Shown here: positions 53,059 to 60,989 of the stretch, piece after piece
Numbering within the stretch: position 1 is the stretch's first letter
How the letters are laid out: each line of letters starts with the position of its first letter
Assembly: GCF_034258515.1 (NCBI RefSeq)
Contig: NZ_CP139438.1
Span: 682,001 to 746,000 of the forward strand
Source: Pseudarthrobacter oxydans
GTDB lineage: Bacteria > Actinomycetota > Actinomycetes > Actinomycetales > Micrococcaceae
Direction of reading: 5' to 3'
DNA length: 64,000 nt
Made by a program: the position numbers and the translations under genes
Notes under the pieces: generated by a model
What the model saw: the letters and a program-made list of their open reading frames with translations, nothing else
Databases searched by the model: none
What the model was told of the DNA's origin: nothing

Positions 53059-54825
53059 ATGGAATCGAACGCGGCGGTGGTGCAGGGGGAGGAAGCGGTT
53101 GACGCTTCTGTTGCTGCGTTTATGGCTGCGCTGGCTGGCGGAGGCCTTGCCGCGGGCGGGCCTGCCGTTTCCGGTGGCCGTGGCGGGGGCGTTGATGATC
53201 CGTTGCAGCGGGTTGCTGATGCGGCGTTGGATGTCCTGGGTGGGGTGGCGCGGTCGGAAGCGAAGTTGGCGGCGGTGAAGGCAGTGGCCGCGGCGGCCCT
53301 TGCCGGGGCGACGAAGGCGATGAATCCTCCGCCCGGGTCCCCTCACGAGGCCACGGCGCAGGACCGGAGCCTGGTGGCGGAGGTCGGGTGTGCGCTGGCC
53401 ATCGGTGACCGGGCCGCCGGTGCTTTGCTGGCTGAAGCCCATGCCTTGACCGCGTCGCTGCCCCGGACCCTGGCAGCCCTGCAGGGCGGGACGATTTCCT
53501 GGGCGCATGCCCGGACCATGGTGGACCAGACCGTCGGCCTTGGCCCGTCCGGGGCGGCGGCCCTGGAGGCCCATTTCCTGGACCCGGACGCCCCGGGGGC
53601 GGTCCGCGGGTGCCCGGTGGGGGAGATGCCGGCGTACCGGTTCAGGGCCAAGGCGCGGGGGTGGCGGGAGCGGCACCATCCGGAGAGCCTGGCGAAGCGG
53701 CACGCCAAGTCCCTGGCGGATAGACGCGTGGAGTACTGGCCGGATAATGATGCGATGGCCTGGGTGGCCGCCTACCTGCCCGCGGACCAGGCGTCCGCGG
53801 TCTGGAACCGGCTGACCGCCATTTCCCGGGGGATGCAGGGCCCGGAGGAGGCCCGCACCCTGACCCAGCTCAGGGCCGACAATTTCGCCGAGGCGCTCCT
53901 GGGCGGCGGGAACATCTCCCGGGTTACCGGGCACAGCGAGGCAACCAGTGCCGGGCACGGTGAGACGGGAAGTTCCTGCGGCGCGGAGGTGGCAGGTCCC
54001 GGCCCGTCGTCGTCGATTCGGCCGCAGGTGCTGGTCACCGTGCCCGTGTTTTCCCTGATGGGCTTGACGGACGAGCCGGCGGTGCTGGACGGGTACGGAC
54101 CCATCCCCGCCTCGATGGCCCGGGACCTCGTCGCCGACGGGGCGGATTCGTTCTACCGGGTGCTGGTGGACCCGCGGGACGGCGCGCCCCTGGAAATCGG
54201 CCGCACCAGCTACCGGGTGACCAAAGCCATGCGGAACTGGCTCAGGCTGCGCGACGGAAAATGCCCCTTCCCCGGCTGCAGCAACCCCTCCCTCGACAAC
54301 GAAGCCGACCACCTCCTCGCCTGGCACAACGGCGGCACCACAGGAGTCTCGAACCTCGGACAGCCCTGCCCGAAACACCACAAACTCCGCCACACCAGCG
54401 GCTGGAAACCCACCCCCGCCACCACAACCGCACCACCCGGCTGGACCTCACCCGGCTGGACCTCACCCACCGGCCGCCACTACACAAGCGAACACCAGGA
54501 CTGGGAACCACCCCACTGGCCGGAACGGGCTGTGCCGGCAGGGCTCCGCGCGCTTGATGACAGTGCGGAGATGTGGCCACCGCCCAACGACCTTTCGGGG
54601 GTGTCGCCGCCCAACAACCTTTCGGGGGTGTCGCTGCCTGATGACTTGTCTGATGCTTGGCCTCCAGCGGCCGGCCGGTCGCTCCAGGACCTGTATCCAA
54701 AGGAGGAGTTCCCCGAGGACACTTTTGCTGACTGGTTCGTGCCTGGGTACCAGCAGCCCAAGGACCCGCTGCCCGAAGATGTTTGGTGGGAGATGGCCTG
54801 CCAGGCAAGCGCTGGCGTCACGTAA
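53059..54825 (+). CDS. DUF222 / HNH endonuclease domain protein (13E12-repeat family)
   Basis: A 588-residue protein of the DUF222-HNH family that is multicopy in many actinobacteria (the mycobacterial 13E12 repeat proteins). DUF222 occupies about residues 40-330. The HNH nuclease motif follows: LRDGKCPFPGCSNPSLDNEADHLLAWHNGGTT in pieces, with Cys pairs (CPFPGC), the EADH histidine and CPKHHKLRH. The C-terminal 120 residues are low complexity with two sets of tandem repeats. Function is unproven; homologues have been linked to mobile DNA and phage insertion sites. It is divergent from tRNA-Ser. Confidence 0.88.
   Translation: MESNAAVVQGEEAVDASVAAFMAALAGGGLAAGGPAVSGGRGGGVDDPLQRVADAALDVLGGVARSEAKLAAVKAVAAAALAGATKAMNPPPGSPHEATAQDRSLVAEVGCALAIGDRAAGALLAEAHALTASLPRTLAALQGGTISWAHARTMVDQTVGLGPSGAAALEAHFLDPDAPGAVRGCPVGEMPAYRFRAKARGWRERHHPESLAKRHAKSLADRRVEYWPDNDAMAWVAAYLPADQASAVWNRLTAISRGMQGPEEARTLTQLRADNFAEALLGGGNISRVTGHSEATSAGHGETGSSCGAEVAGPGPSSSIRPQVLVTVPVFSLMGLTDEPAVLDGYGPIPASMARDLVADGADSFYRVLVDPRDGAPLEIGRTSYRVTKAMRNWLRLRDGKCPFPGCSNPSLDNEADHLLAWHNGGTTGVSNLGQPCPKHHKLRHTSGWKPTPATTTAPPGWTSPGWTSPTGRHYTSEHQDWEPPHWPERAVPAGLRALDDSAEMWPPPNDLSGVSPPNNLSGVSLPDDLSDAWPPAAGRSLQDLYPKEEFPEDTFADWFVPGYQQPKDPLPEDVWWEMACQASAGVT
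54436..54465. repeat. Two 15-bp repeats in the HNH gene
   Basis: CCCGGCTGGACCTCA occurs twice head to tail, encoding PGWTS-PGWTS just after the HNH domain. In frame. Confidence 0.85.
54580..54660. repeat. Three 27-bp repeats in the HNH gene
   Basis: Units at 54580-54606, 54607-54633 and a diverged one at 54634-54660 encode PPNDLSGVS, PPNNLSGVS and LPDDLSDAW. The first two differ by one base. Confidence 0.85.
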
Positions 54826-54877
54826 CGAAGCCCTCTCCGCAATCGTGATGGTGAGGCCTGCCCGGACTGTGCCTCCC

Positions 54878-54905
54878 GACGGGGAGGAAGCGACGGGGAG
54901 GATGC
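54878..54905. repeat. Two 14-bp direct repeats in the intergenic region
   Basis: GACGGGGAGGAAGC and GACGGGGAGGATGC lie head to tail, followed by a partial third GACGGGA. They are in the 149-bp gap between the HNH gene and the MDR dehydrogenase gene. No function evident. Confidence 0.6.
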
Positions 54906-54974
54906 GACGGGACAAGGGGACTGCCGCCGTCCAGCTTTCCCGCGCGCACGTTGACGGCTAGATTCATCAGCAAG

Positions 54975-56066
54975 ATGACTAATCAATCCAGTCCAGCGCA
55001 TCAATCCAGTCGCACGCACGCAACCGCCTACTGGACCACAGCCAGGGAACATGGCGAGCTCCGGCCCGAGGAGCTGCCTGCCCGCGGGTCGGACGAGGCC
55101 CTGGTCCGCGCCCTGTACTCCGGCATCAGTAAGGGCACGGAAATGGTGGTCCATGCAGGCGCTGTTCCGCCCCGGGTTGCCGAGGAGATGAGGGCACCCC
55201 ACCAGGAGGGACACTTCCCCGGGCCGGTGAAGTTCGGGTACCTCTCCGTCGGGGTTGTCGAGGAGGGTCCGGAGGGCTGGGCGGGGCAGCGCGTCTTCTG
55301 CCTTAACCCCCACCAGGACCGCTACGTGGTGCCGGTCAGCTCACTGACGAAGATCCCTGATGACGTGCCCTCCCGCCGGGCAGTGCTCACCGGCACGGTG
55401 GAGACCGCCGTGAACGCATTGTGGGAGGCGGGTCCGCGGCTGGGAGACCGGATTGCGGTGGTGGGAGCCGGGCTGGTGGGCGGCATGGTTGCCACCCTGC
55501 TGAGGACCTTCCCGCTGCAGCGCTTGCAGCTGGTGGACCTGGATCCGGGCCGGAAGCACCTGGCGGACTCCCTGGGCGTGGACTTCGCCCGCCCGGATGA
55601 CGCCCTGGCCGACTGCGACATCGTTTTCCACTGCTCTGCATCCCAGGAAGGCCTGGAGCGGAGCCTGCAGCTCGTGGGCGACGAGGGGGACGTCATCGAG
55701 ATGTCCTGGTACGCCAACCGCGAGGTAACCCTGCCGCTGGGGGAGGACTTCCATGCCCGGCGGCTGTCCATCCGGGCCAGCCAGGTGGGTGTGGTGGCGC
55801 GTGCGCGCCGCCACCGCAGGACCAGCGCCGACCGCCTGGACCTCGCCGTCTCGCTGCTGAAGGACCCCGTCTTCGATGCTTTCCTCACCGGTACTTCGCG
55901 GTTCGCCGAGTTGCCCGGCACGGTGCAGGACCTCGCCCACGGGAAGCTTGAAGCCCTGTGCCACGTCATCGAATACCCCACCGACGAAGGCGGCGGGAAC
56001 AAAGACCGCGGGAACAAAGACCCCGAGAACAAAGACCCGCACCAGACCCGAGAAGACCAGAGGTAG
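54975..56066 (+). CDS. Medium-chain dehydrogenase/reductase (zinc-binding alcohol dehydrogenase-like)
   Basis: A 363-residue MDR protein. The N-terminal GroES-like part (EEALVRALYSGISKGTEMVVHAG) lacks the catalytic Cys and GHE motif of zinc alcohol dehydrogenases. The nucleotide-binding part has RIAVVGAGLVGGMVATLLR and QLVDLDPGRKHLA with an Asp that favours NAD. The C-terminus is low complexity with three GNKDP-type repeats. The ATG at 54975 is chosen over a TTG eight codons upstream; TAGATT 9 nt before it would suit a leaderless transcript. It is 4 bp upstream of the PTPS-like gene and is probably a reductase in an undefined pathway. Confidence 0.8.
   Translation: MTNQSSPAHQSSRTHATAYWTTAREHGELRPEELPARGSDEALVRALYSGISKGTEMVVHAGAVPPRVAEEMRAPHQEGHFPGPVKFGYLSVGVVEEGPEGWAGQRVFCLNPHQDRYVVPVSSLTKIPDDVPSRRAVLTGTVETAVNALWEAGPRLGDRIAVVGAGLVGGMVATLLRTFPLQRLQLVDLDPGRKHLADSLGVDFARPDDALADCDIVFHCSASQEGLERSLQLVGDEGDVIEMSWYANREVTLPLGEDFHARRLSIRASQVGVVARARRHRRTSADRLDLAVSLLKDPVFDAFLTGTSRFAELPGTVQDLAHGKLEALCHVIEYPTDEGGGNKDRGNKDPENKDPHQTREDQR
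55995..56039. repeat. Three 15-bp repeats at the 3' end of the MDR gene
   Basis: GGGAACAAAGACCGC, GGGAACAAAGACCCC and GAGAACAAAGACCCG follow each other directly and encode GNKDR-GNKDP-ENKDP, a charged tail just before the stop. Confidence 0.85.
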
Positions 56067-56070
56067 TCCC

Positions 56071-56484
56071 ATGTTCAGCCTGACCGTCCGCCGCCACTTC
56101 ATGATCGCCCACAGCCTGCCCCGTGAGGCGTTCGGGCCGGCCCAGGCCCTGCACGGGGCGACTTTTGTCGCCGAGGTGTCCTTCCGCCGTCGGACGCTCA
56201 ACAAGGACGCGATCGTGCTGGACATCGGCGCCGCCGGCACCATCATCGAGGAGGTCCTGGCAGGCCTGAACTACCGCAACCTGGACGAGCATCCGGATTT
56301 TGCGGGCAAACTCAGCACCACTGAGGCGCTCGCGGAATACATTGCCCATTCAGTTGCGGAAAAGCTGCAGAATGACGACGACGGCGGCCGGCTTGAGGCA
56401 ATCGACGTCACCCTGCGGGAGAACCCGGATGCCTGGGCCACCTACTCGCTGGATCTCCCGGCAGCGGACTCTCCAGCAGCCTGA
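56071..56484 (+). CDS. PTPS/QueD-like protein lacking the canonical active-site residues
   Basis: A 137-residue T-fold protein of the 6-pyruvoyl-tetrahydropterin synthase/6-carboxytetrahydropterin synthase family. The fold is recognisable (FSLTVRRHFMIAHSLP, ALHGATFVAEVSF, LDIGAAGTIIEEVLAGLNYRNLDEH, TTEALAEYIAHSVAEKL). However, the nucleophilic Cys before the LHGH motif is Ala, the second metal His of HGH is Ala30, and the LDHH catalytic pair is absent. Only His14 and His28 of the metal site remain. It is unlikely to be a normal QueD; a related reaction or a binding role is more likely. It sits between an MDR and a glycosyltransferase gene with 4-bp gaps. Confidence 0.78.
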   Translation: MFSLTVRRHFMIAHSLPREAFGPAQALHGATFVAEVSFRRRTLNKDAIVLDIGAAGTIIEEVLAGLNYRNLDEHPDFAGKLSTTEALAEYIAHSVAEKLQNDDDGGRLEAIDVTLRENPDAWATYSLDLPAADSPAA

Positions 56485-56488
56485 TCCC

Positions 56489-57556
56489 GTGCCCCGCATC
56501 CGCCTGCTGGTACCCGGCAACATCCACCACCATTCCGGCGGGAACGTCTACAACGCGCGGCTGGTGCAGGGCTTGGAGGCCTTGGGGACAGAGGTCGAGG
56601 TGATCGCAGTGGACGGCTCCTGGCCGGAAGCCAATGCCCACGCTCGGCGCCGGCTGGGCAGCCTGCTTGGCGCCTGGGAACCGGACGCAGGACTGCAGGG
56701 CACCGTGATCCTCGTGGATGGGTTGATTGCCATGGGCGCGCCGGATGAGCTGGAATTCGCGGCCAAAGCCGGCCGGGAAACCTGGGTGCTGGTCCACATG
56801 CCTGCCCCCGCCCGCTACGGACTTGAGGCAAGGTCCCTGCGTGCCGCCACCGGGGTGCTGTGCACCAGCACCTGGGCCAGGAATGTCCTGGCGGCACGCC
56901 ATGGCCTACATGGGTTGAAGGTCGCCCTTCCCGGCACCGACCCGGCTCCGCTGGCCCCGGGCTCCACGCCGCCCCATATCGTTGCCGTGGCCGCACTCCT
57001 GCCCAACAAGGACCAGTTGCTTGTGGTTGGAGCACTGGGCTTGCTGCAGGACCTCGACTGGACGGCAGCCCTGGTGGGTTCGGACCGGGCAGACGCGGAA
57101 TACACCGGCAAGGTTCGCGCTGCCGTTCAGGCGAACGGCCTGGGCGGACGGATCCGGCTCACCGGCGAGCTGACGGGCCCGGCGCTCGAAAACGCATGGC
57201 TGCGGGCAGACCTCAGCCTGCTGGTCTCCCGCGCTGAGGCCTTCGGCATGGTGGTCACCGAGTCGCTCGCCCGGGGTATCCCGGTGATCGTGCGCGAGGG
57301 GACGGGCGCCGTCGAGGCCTTGCGCCTGGGCGCACCGGGTACGGACGACGACGGCGGCCCGCTTCCCGGGGCGAAGGTCGCCTTCCCTGCCGATGACGAC
57401 CCTGCCAACCCGGCCCTGCTGGCCCAGGTCCTCCGCAGCTGGCTGGAGGACACCGCAACCAGGGCTTCCTGGCGCGAAAGGGCGGTTCAGGCGAGGAGCA
57501 CGCTGCCGGGTTGGGACCGGACAGCGGCCGTGGTGCTGGACGCCATCAGAAGTTAG
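56489..57556 (+). CDS. Glycosyltransferase, GT4 family (GT-B fold)
   Basis: A 355-residue retaining glycosyltransferase. The N-terminal acceptor domain begins RIRLLVPGNIHHHSGGNVYNARL with a glycine-rich loop. The C-terminal donor domain has VAALLPNKDQLLVVGAL and the E-x7-E-like motif SRAEAFGMVVTESLARGIPVIV, which binds the nucleotide sugar. The start is GTG 4 bp after the PTPS-like gene. No membrane segment. It likely glycosylates a small molecule made by the two preceding enzymes. Its end overlaps convergent tadA by 4 bp. Confidence 0.88.
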   Translation: MPRIRLLVPGNIHHHSGGNVYNARLVQGLEALGTEVEVIAVDGSWPEANAHARRRLGSLLGAWEPDAGLQGTVILVDGLIAMGAPDELEFAAKAGRETWVLVHMPAPARYGLEARSLRAATGVLCTSTWARNVLAARHGLHGLKVALPGTDPAPLAPGSTPPHIVAVAALLPNKDQLLVVGALGLLQDLDWTAALVGSDRADAEYTGKVRAAVQANGLGGRIRLTGELTGPALENAWLRADLSLLVSRAEAFGMVVTESLARGIPVIVREGTGAVEALRLGAPGTDDDGGPLPGAKVAFPADDDPANPALLAQVLRSWLEDTATRASWRERAVQARSTLPGWDRTAAVVLDAIRS

Positions 57557-58053
57557 AGCCGGTGCCCGGCGAAGAAATCACGCAGCAGCCCGGCACACTC
57601 CGCCTCGCGCACCCCGGGATAAACCTCAACCCAATGATTCAGGCGGCGCTCGCGGAGCACGTCGAACACGGATCCTGCCGCCCCCGCTTTTTCATCCCAA
57701 GCCCCGAAGACCACCCGCGGAATCCGGGCCAGGACAATGGCGCCGGCGCACATGGCGCAGGGCTCCAGGGTCACCACCAGCGTGCAGTCGGCGAGCCGCC
57801 AGCCGTCCCCGCTGCCGCCGTCGAGCACTGAAAGCTGGCGCAACCGTTCTGCCGCCTCCCGGATGGCAACCATCTCGGCGTGGGCGGTGGGATCACCAAG
57901 CTCCTCCCGCTGGTTCCGGCCGGAACCCAGCACGGCGCCGTCGGGCCCTATGACCACCGCACCAATCGGCACATCCTCCGTAGCAAGGGCGCGGCGGGCC
58001 TCGGCCAGGGCAAGGCCCATCCACGCGTCGTGTTTTTTATCTGCGGAGACCAT
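57553..58053 (-). CDS. tadA: tRNA-adenosine deaminase
   Basis: A 166-residue zinc deaminase that makes inosine at position 34 of tRNA-Arg(ACG). The zinc site is complete: His58 and Glu60 in TAHAEM, Cys99 and Cys102 in EPCAMC. Length and N-terminus are usual for TadA. It is convergent with the glycosyltransferase gene and divergent from the PAP2 gene. Confidence 0.94.
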   Translation of the reverse strand: MVSADKKHDAWMGLALAEARRALATEDVPIGAVVIGPDGAVLGSGRNQREELGDPTAHAEMVAIREAAERLRQLSVLDGGSGDGWRLADCTLVVTLEPCAMCAGAIVLARIPRVVFGAWDEKAGAAGSVFDVLRERRLNHWVEVYPGVREAECAGLLRDFFAGHRL

Positions 58054-58115
58054 GGCTCAATGATAGTTTCGTGGGATAACCCGAGCCCGTGACGCCCCAG
58101 ACGCCGGGAGGCACA

Positions 58116-58919
58116 GTGAGCACCGTCCGAGACCGCATGGACAAGTGGATCAAGCCCTATGCCGCCTTGTGGCTGACCCTGATCATCGGCGGAACACTGG
58201 TGGTCACCTTGGCCCTGCTCGGTGCGGAGGTATACGCGAATGTAGTGGACGAGGAGGGGCTGGCCAGCCTGGATATTCCCGCGCTGGAATACTCCCAGTC
58301 GCTGCGGAATCCCGAGGTGGACGCCTTCGCCACCGGCTTTACCAACGTGGGCGGGGGGATCGGCATGCCCATTCTCGCCAGCATCCTCACCGCGTGGCTG
58401 ACATTACTGAGCAGGACGTGGCGGCCCATCGTCCTGGTGGGCGGCGCTGCCCTCGTTTCCACAACTGCCACCACCCTCGGCAAGCGACTGGTCGGCAGGA
58501 CCCGTCCGGACCATTCGGAGGCGGTGCCGCCCTATGAGACCACACCGTCCTTCCCGAGCGGACACACGCTGAACACAACTGTGGTGATAGGCGTCCTGGT
58601 CTATCTGATGTGCCTCCAGTTCCAAATCCTGTGGGCTAGGATCGCCGCGATAACGGCCGGAGCCATCTTCATCATCGCCATGGGCCTGAGCAGGGTTTTC
58701 CTGGGACACCATTGGTTGACCGATGTGATGGCCGGCTGGTTCCTTGGCCTTGCGTGGGTGTCCATGGTGATCCTCGCCCACCGGCTGTTCCACCTGATAC
58801 GCCGCCGCGAGCACGCGGGCCCTGCGCCCACGTTTGAACACCCCGTCCTCCGCGAGGACCACACCGGGGAGCCGGAGGCCAGCGGCGAACGGCCGGGGAG
58901 GGGGCCGGCGGCCGGGTGA
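58116..58919 (+). CDS. PAP2-family membrane phosphatase
   Basis: A 267-residue membrane phosphatase with six helices and all three PAP2 motifs: KRLVGRTRP, PSFPSGHT and SRVFLGHHWLTDV, including both catalytic histidines. Such enzymes dephosphorylate phosphatidic acid or undecaprenyl diphosphate at the outer membrane face. I chose the GTG at 58116, which has GGGAGG at the right spacing; a GTG at 58089 without one would add nine residues. It is followed 12 bp later by upp. Confidence 0.9.
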   Translation: MSTVRDRMDKWIKPYAALWLTLIIGGTLVVTLALLGAEVYANVVDEEGLASLDIPALEYSQSLRNPEVDAFATGFTNVGGGIGMPILASILTAWLTLLSRTWRPIVLVGGAALVSTTATTLGKRLVGRTRPDHSEAVPPYETTPSFPSGHTLNTTVVIGVLVYLMCLQFQILWARIAAITAGAIFIIAMGLSRVFLGHHWLTDVMAGWFLGLAWVSMVILAHRLFHLIRRREHAGPAPTFEHPVLREDHTGEPEASGERPGRGPAAG

Positions 58920-58931
58920 TAGTTTTGACCA

Positions 58932-59567
58932 ATGCGCACTCTCGTTGTGGACCACCCGCTGGTCGCCCATAAGCTCACTGTCCTCCGCGACAAAAACACT
59001 CCGTCCCCGGTCTTCCGGCAGCTGACGGAGGAGCTGGTGACGCTCCTCGCCTACGAGGCAACGCGCGAGGTCCGCACCGAGCCAGTCACCATCGAAACGC
59101 CCGTCAGCACCACCGTGGGCACGGCGTTCACCAAGCCCACCCCCCTGGTGGTGCCCATCCTGCGCGCGGGCCTTGGAATGCTCGAGGGCATGACCAAGCT
59201 CGTCCCCACAGCTGAAGTGGGCTTCCTCGGCATGGCCCGTGACGAGGAAACCCTGGACATCATCACGTACGCTGAGCGCCTGCCCGAGGACCTTACCGAC
59301 CGGCAGATCTTCGTCCTGGACCCCATGCTGGCCACCGGCGGGACGCTGCGCGAAGCCATCAAGTTCCTGTTCAAGCGCGGCGCCTCTGATGTCACCTGCA
59401 TCTGCCTGCTTGCTGCTCCGGAAGGACTGGCGAAGCTGGAGGAAGAACTCTCCGGCGCCAACGTCACCATCGTGCTGGCCTCCATCGACGAAAGGCTCAA
59501 CGAGAAGTCCTACATCGTTCCCGGCCTCGGCGACGCAGGCGACCGGCTGTACGGCATCGCAGGCTAA
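58932..59567 (+). CDS. upp: Uracil phosphoribosyltransferase
   Basis: A 211-residue phosphoribosyltransferase for uracil salvage (uracil plus PRPP to UMP). The PRPP loop DPMLATGGT and the uracil-binding C-terminal region ([16 protein letters not shown]) are intact, and the length is standard. No clear ribosome site precedes its ATG. Confidence 0.96.
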   Translation: MRTLVVDHPLVAHKLTVLRDKNTPSPVFRQLTEELVTLLAYEATREVRTEPVTIETPVSTTVGTAFTKPTPLVVPILRAGLGMLEGMTKLVPTAEVGFLGMARDEETLDIITYAERLPEDLTDRQIFVLDPMLATGGTLREAIKFLFKRGASDVTCICLLAAPEGLAKLEEELSGANVTIVLASIDERLNEKSYIVPGLGDAGDRLYGIAG

Positions 59568-59627
59568 GGACATGGCAGGCTAAAGCCAGGCCTTTCCTGT
59601 TCCCGGCCGCAGGGCTAGCCTGTGCGG

Positions 59628-60017
59628 ATGGACTGGAAACTGGAACTGGTGTTTGTCCCTGTGTCCGACGTGGACCGGGCCAAGGATTTCTACGTCAACA
59701 AGGTGGGGTTCAATGCCGATTTCGATCAGCGGCCCACGGACTCCATCCGCTTTGTCCAGCTGACTCCTCCCGGCTCGGCCTGCTCCATCTGCATCGGGGA
59801 AGGGCTCACGGACGCGCCTCCGGGTACCGGCTCGAACCTCCAGCTCGTGGTCAGCGACATCCAGGCTGCCTACGAGCACCTGAAGGGCAACGGGGTGGAC
59901 GTGAGCGAAGTGGACGTGCAGGACTGGGGCCATTTTGTGTACTTCGCGGATCCGGACGGGAACCGGTGGGCCGTCCAGTACATCCCCGGCCGGGAGGCGG
60001 GGGAGCAGCAGAAGTAG
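59628..60017 (+). CDS. VOC/glyoxalase-family protein
   Basis: A 129-residue vicinal-oxygen-chelate fold protein with the two beta-alpha-beta-beta-beta modules: LELVFVPVSDVDRAKDFYVNKVGF and NLQLVVSDIQAAYEHLKGNGV ... WGHFVYFADPDGNRWAVQYIP. Members include glyoxalases, dioxygenases and antibiotic-binding proteins; the metal ligands are not obvious here, so a binding role is possible. I chose the ATG at 59628; a GTG two codons upstream is possible. Ends 15 bp from a convergent gene. Confidence 0.85.
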   Translation: MDWKLELVFVPVSDVDRAKDFYVNKVGFNADFDQRPTDSIRFVQLTPPGSACSICIGEGLTDAPPGTGSNLQLVVSDIQAAYEHLKGNGVDVSEVDVQDWGHFVYFADPDGNRWAVQYIPGREAGEQQK

Positions 60018-60032
60018 GTTACTGCATCCCGC

Positions 60033-60728
60033 CTAGTACCAGTTGTTCGACAAGTGGAAGTTCAGTGCACCACACGGCGACTGGTAGCGCTCCTGGATGT
60101 AGTTCAGGCCCCAGTTAATCTGCGTGCGATAGTTGGTGAGGTAGTCGGCTCCGGCGCTGGCCATCTTCTCAGCCGGCAGGGACTGGACGATGCCGTAGGC
60201 GCCGCTGCTCGGGTTGGTGGCCGTGGTGGTCCAGTCCGATTCCTTGGTCCAGAGGGTCTGCAGGCACTGCATCTGGTCCGGAGCCCAGCCATAGGAAGCC
60301 AGCTGGCCTGCGGCGTACGCCTGGGCGCCTGCGGGATCATTAACCGCGACGACGGGCGCGGGCTCGGGTGCCGGGGCCGGAGCGGGTTCCGGCGCAGGAG
60401 CCGGTGCGGGCTCGGCAACGGGAGCAGGTTCGGCTGCCTGCGGGACAACGTTGATCTGCTCGGCTGCGGGCTCAGGCGCAGGGTTGGCCCGGATTTCGCT
60501 CTGCTCCATGCTCAGCTTGGAATGGGACTCCGAAGCCTGCGCCCCGGTGGCTGCCACGCGGGCACCCGTGTCGGTGGCCTGGCCCGCAGCGCCAACTCCA
60601 ACAAGGAGGGCGCAGGATGCTGCCAGCAGTCCGGCGCGCCGGCCGACGGAGGGGAATTTGCCTGCTGCACGCGTGGAGCGTGCATCCGTGCCTGAATTCG
60701 GGCGTGGTTTTACAAGGAACTTGGACAT
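60033..60728 (-). CDS. Secreted transglycosylase-like cell-wall hydrolase
   Basis: A 231-residue exported protein. The signal/anchor region (AGLLAASCALLVGVGAAGQA, about 33-52) follows a long basic N-terminus. A Pro-Ala-Glu repeat linker (PAPEPAPAPAPEPAPV) spans about 95-130. The C-terminal domain is the transglycosylase-like/aggregation-promoting-factor type with LWTKESDWTTTATNPSSGAYGIVQ, whose glutamate is the likely catalytic acid, and LPAEKM. It would cleave peptidoglycan during growth or resuscitation. A c-di-AMP riboswitch lies directly upstream in its leader. Confidence 0.88.
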   Translation of the reverse strand: MSKFLVKPRPNSGTDARSTRAAGKFPSVGRRAGLLAASCALLVGVGAAGQATDTGARVAATGAQASESHSKLSMEQSEIRANPAPEPAAEQINVVPQAAEPAPVAEPAPAPAPEPAPAPAPEPAPVVAVNDPAGAQAYAAGQLASYGWAPDQMQCLQTLWTKESDWTTTATNPSSGAYGIVQSLPAEKMASAGADYLTNYRTQINWGLNYIQERYQSPCGALNFHLSNNWY

Positions 60729-60737
60729 AATAGATCG

Positions 60738-60880
60738 CCTCTCACACCTGCGGAGTTAGCTGTCGGGTTCGGATGAGGGCATCCGGCCGCACGGAAAAAA
60801 CACGTGCAGGCTTAACCCCAAGGGCAGTCAGTGCCCGGGACGGTGGGTCCCCCGCCTCTGCCGTTGTTCAAGAGGAATCC
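60738..60880 (-). promoter_or_regulatory. c-di-AMP (ydaO/yuaA) riboswitch
   Basis: On the minus strand the leader of the transglycosylase gene contains the conserved ydaO elements in order: CTTGAAC, GCGGGGGACCCA, CTTGGGGTTAAGCC, CCGAACCCGACAGCTAAC and TCCGCAGG. The ends CCTCT and AGAGG pair as the closing helix, 10 bp before the start codon. High c-di-AMP would be expected to lower expression of the cell-wall hydrolase, as for actinobacterial rpf genes. Confidence 0.85.
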
Positions 60881-60989
60881 GGGAAGTGGCAGAGCTTGGC
60901 GTCAACCCGGGATATGCGGCCCGAACGGGGACCGCACCCATTCGACGGTACAGGAGTTCAGCGCATAAGTCACATTTTGGTAACGGAGG

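Noticed and set aside
52840..54393. Minus-strand open frame opposite the DUF222-HNH gene and tRNA
   Set aside because: Arg/Pro-rich shadow that would run through the tRNA gene.
53059..54825. DUF222-HNH gene as a transposon or prophage remnant
   Set aside because: No terminal inverted repeats, target duplication, integrase or tRNA-end duplication is visible; the family is chromosomally common in actinobacteria.
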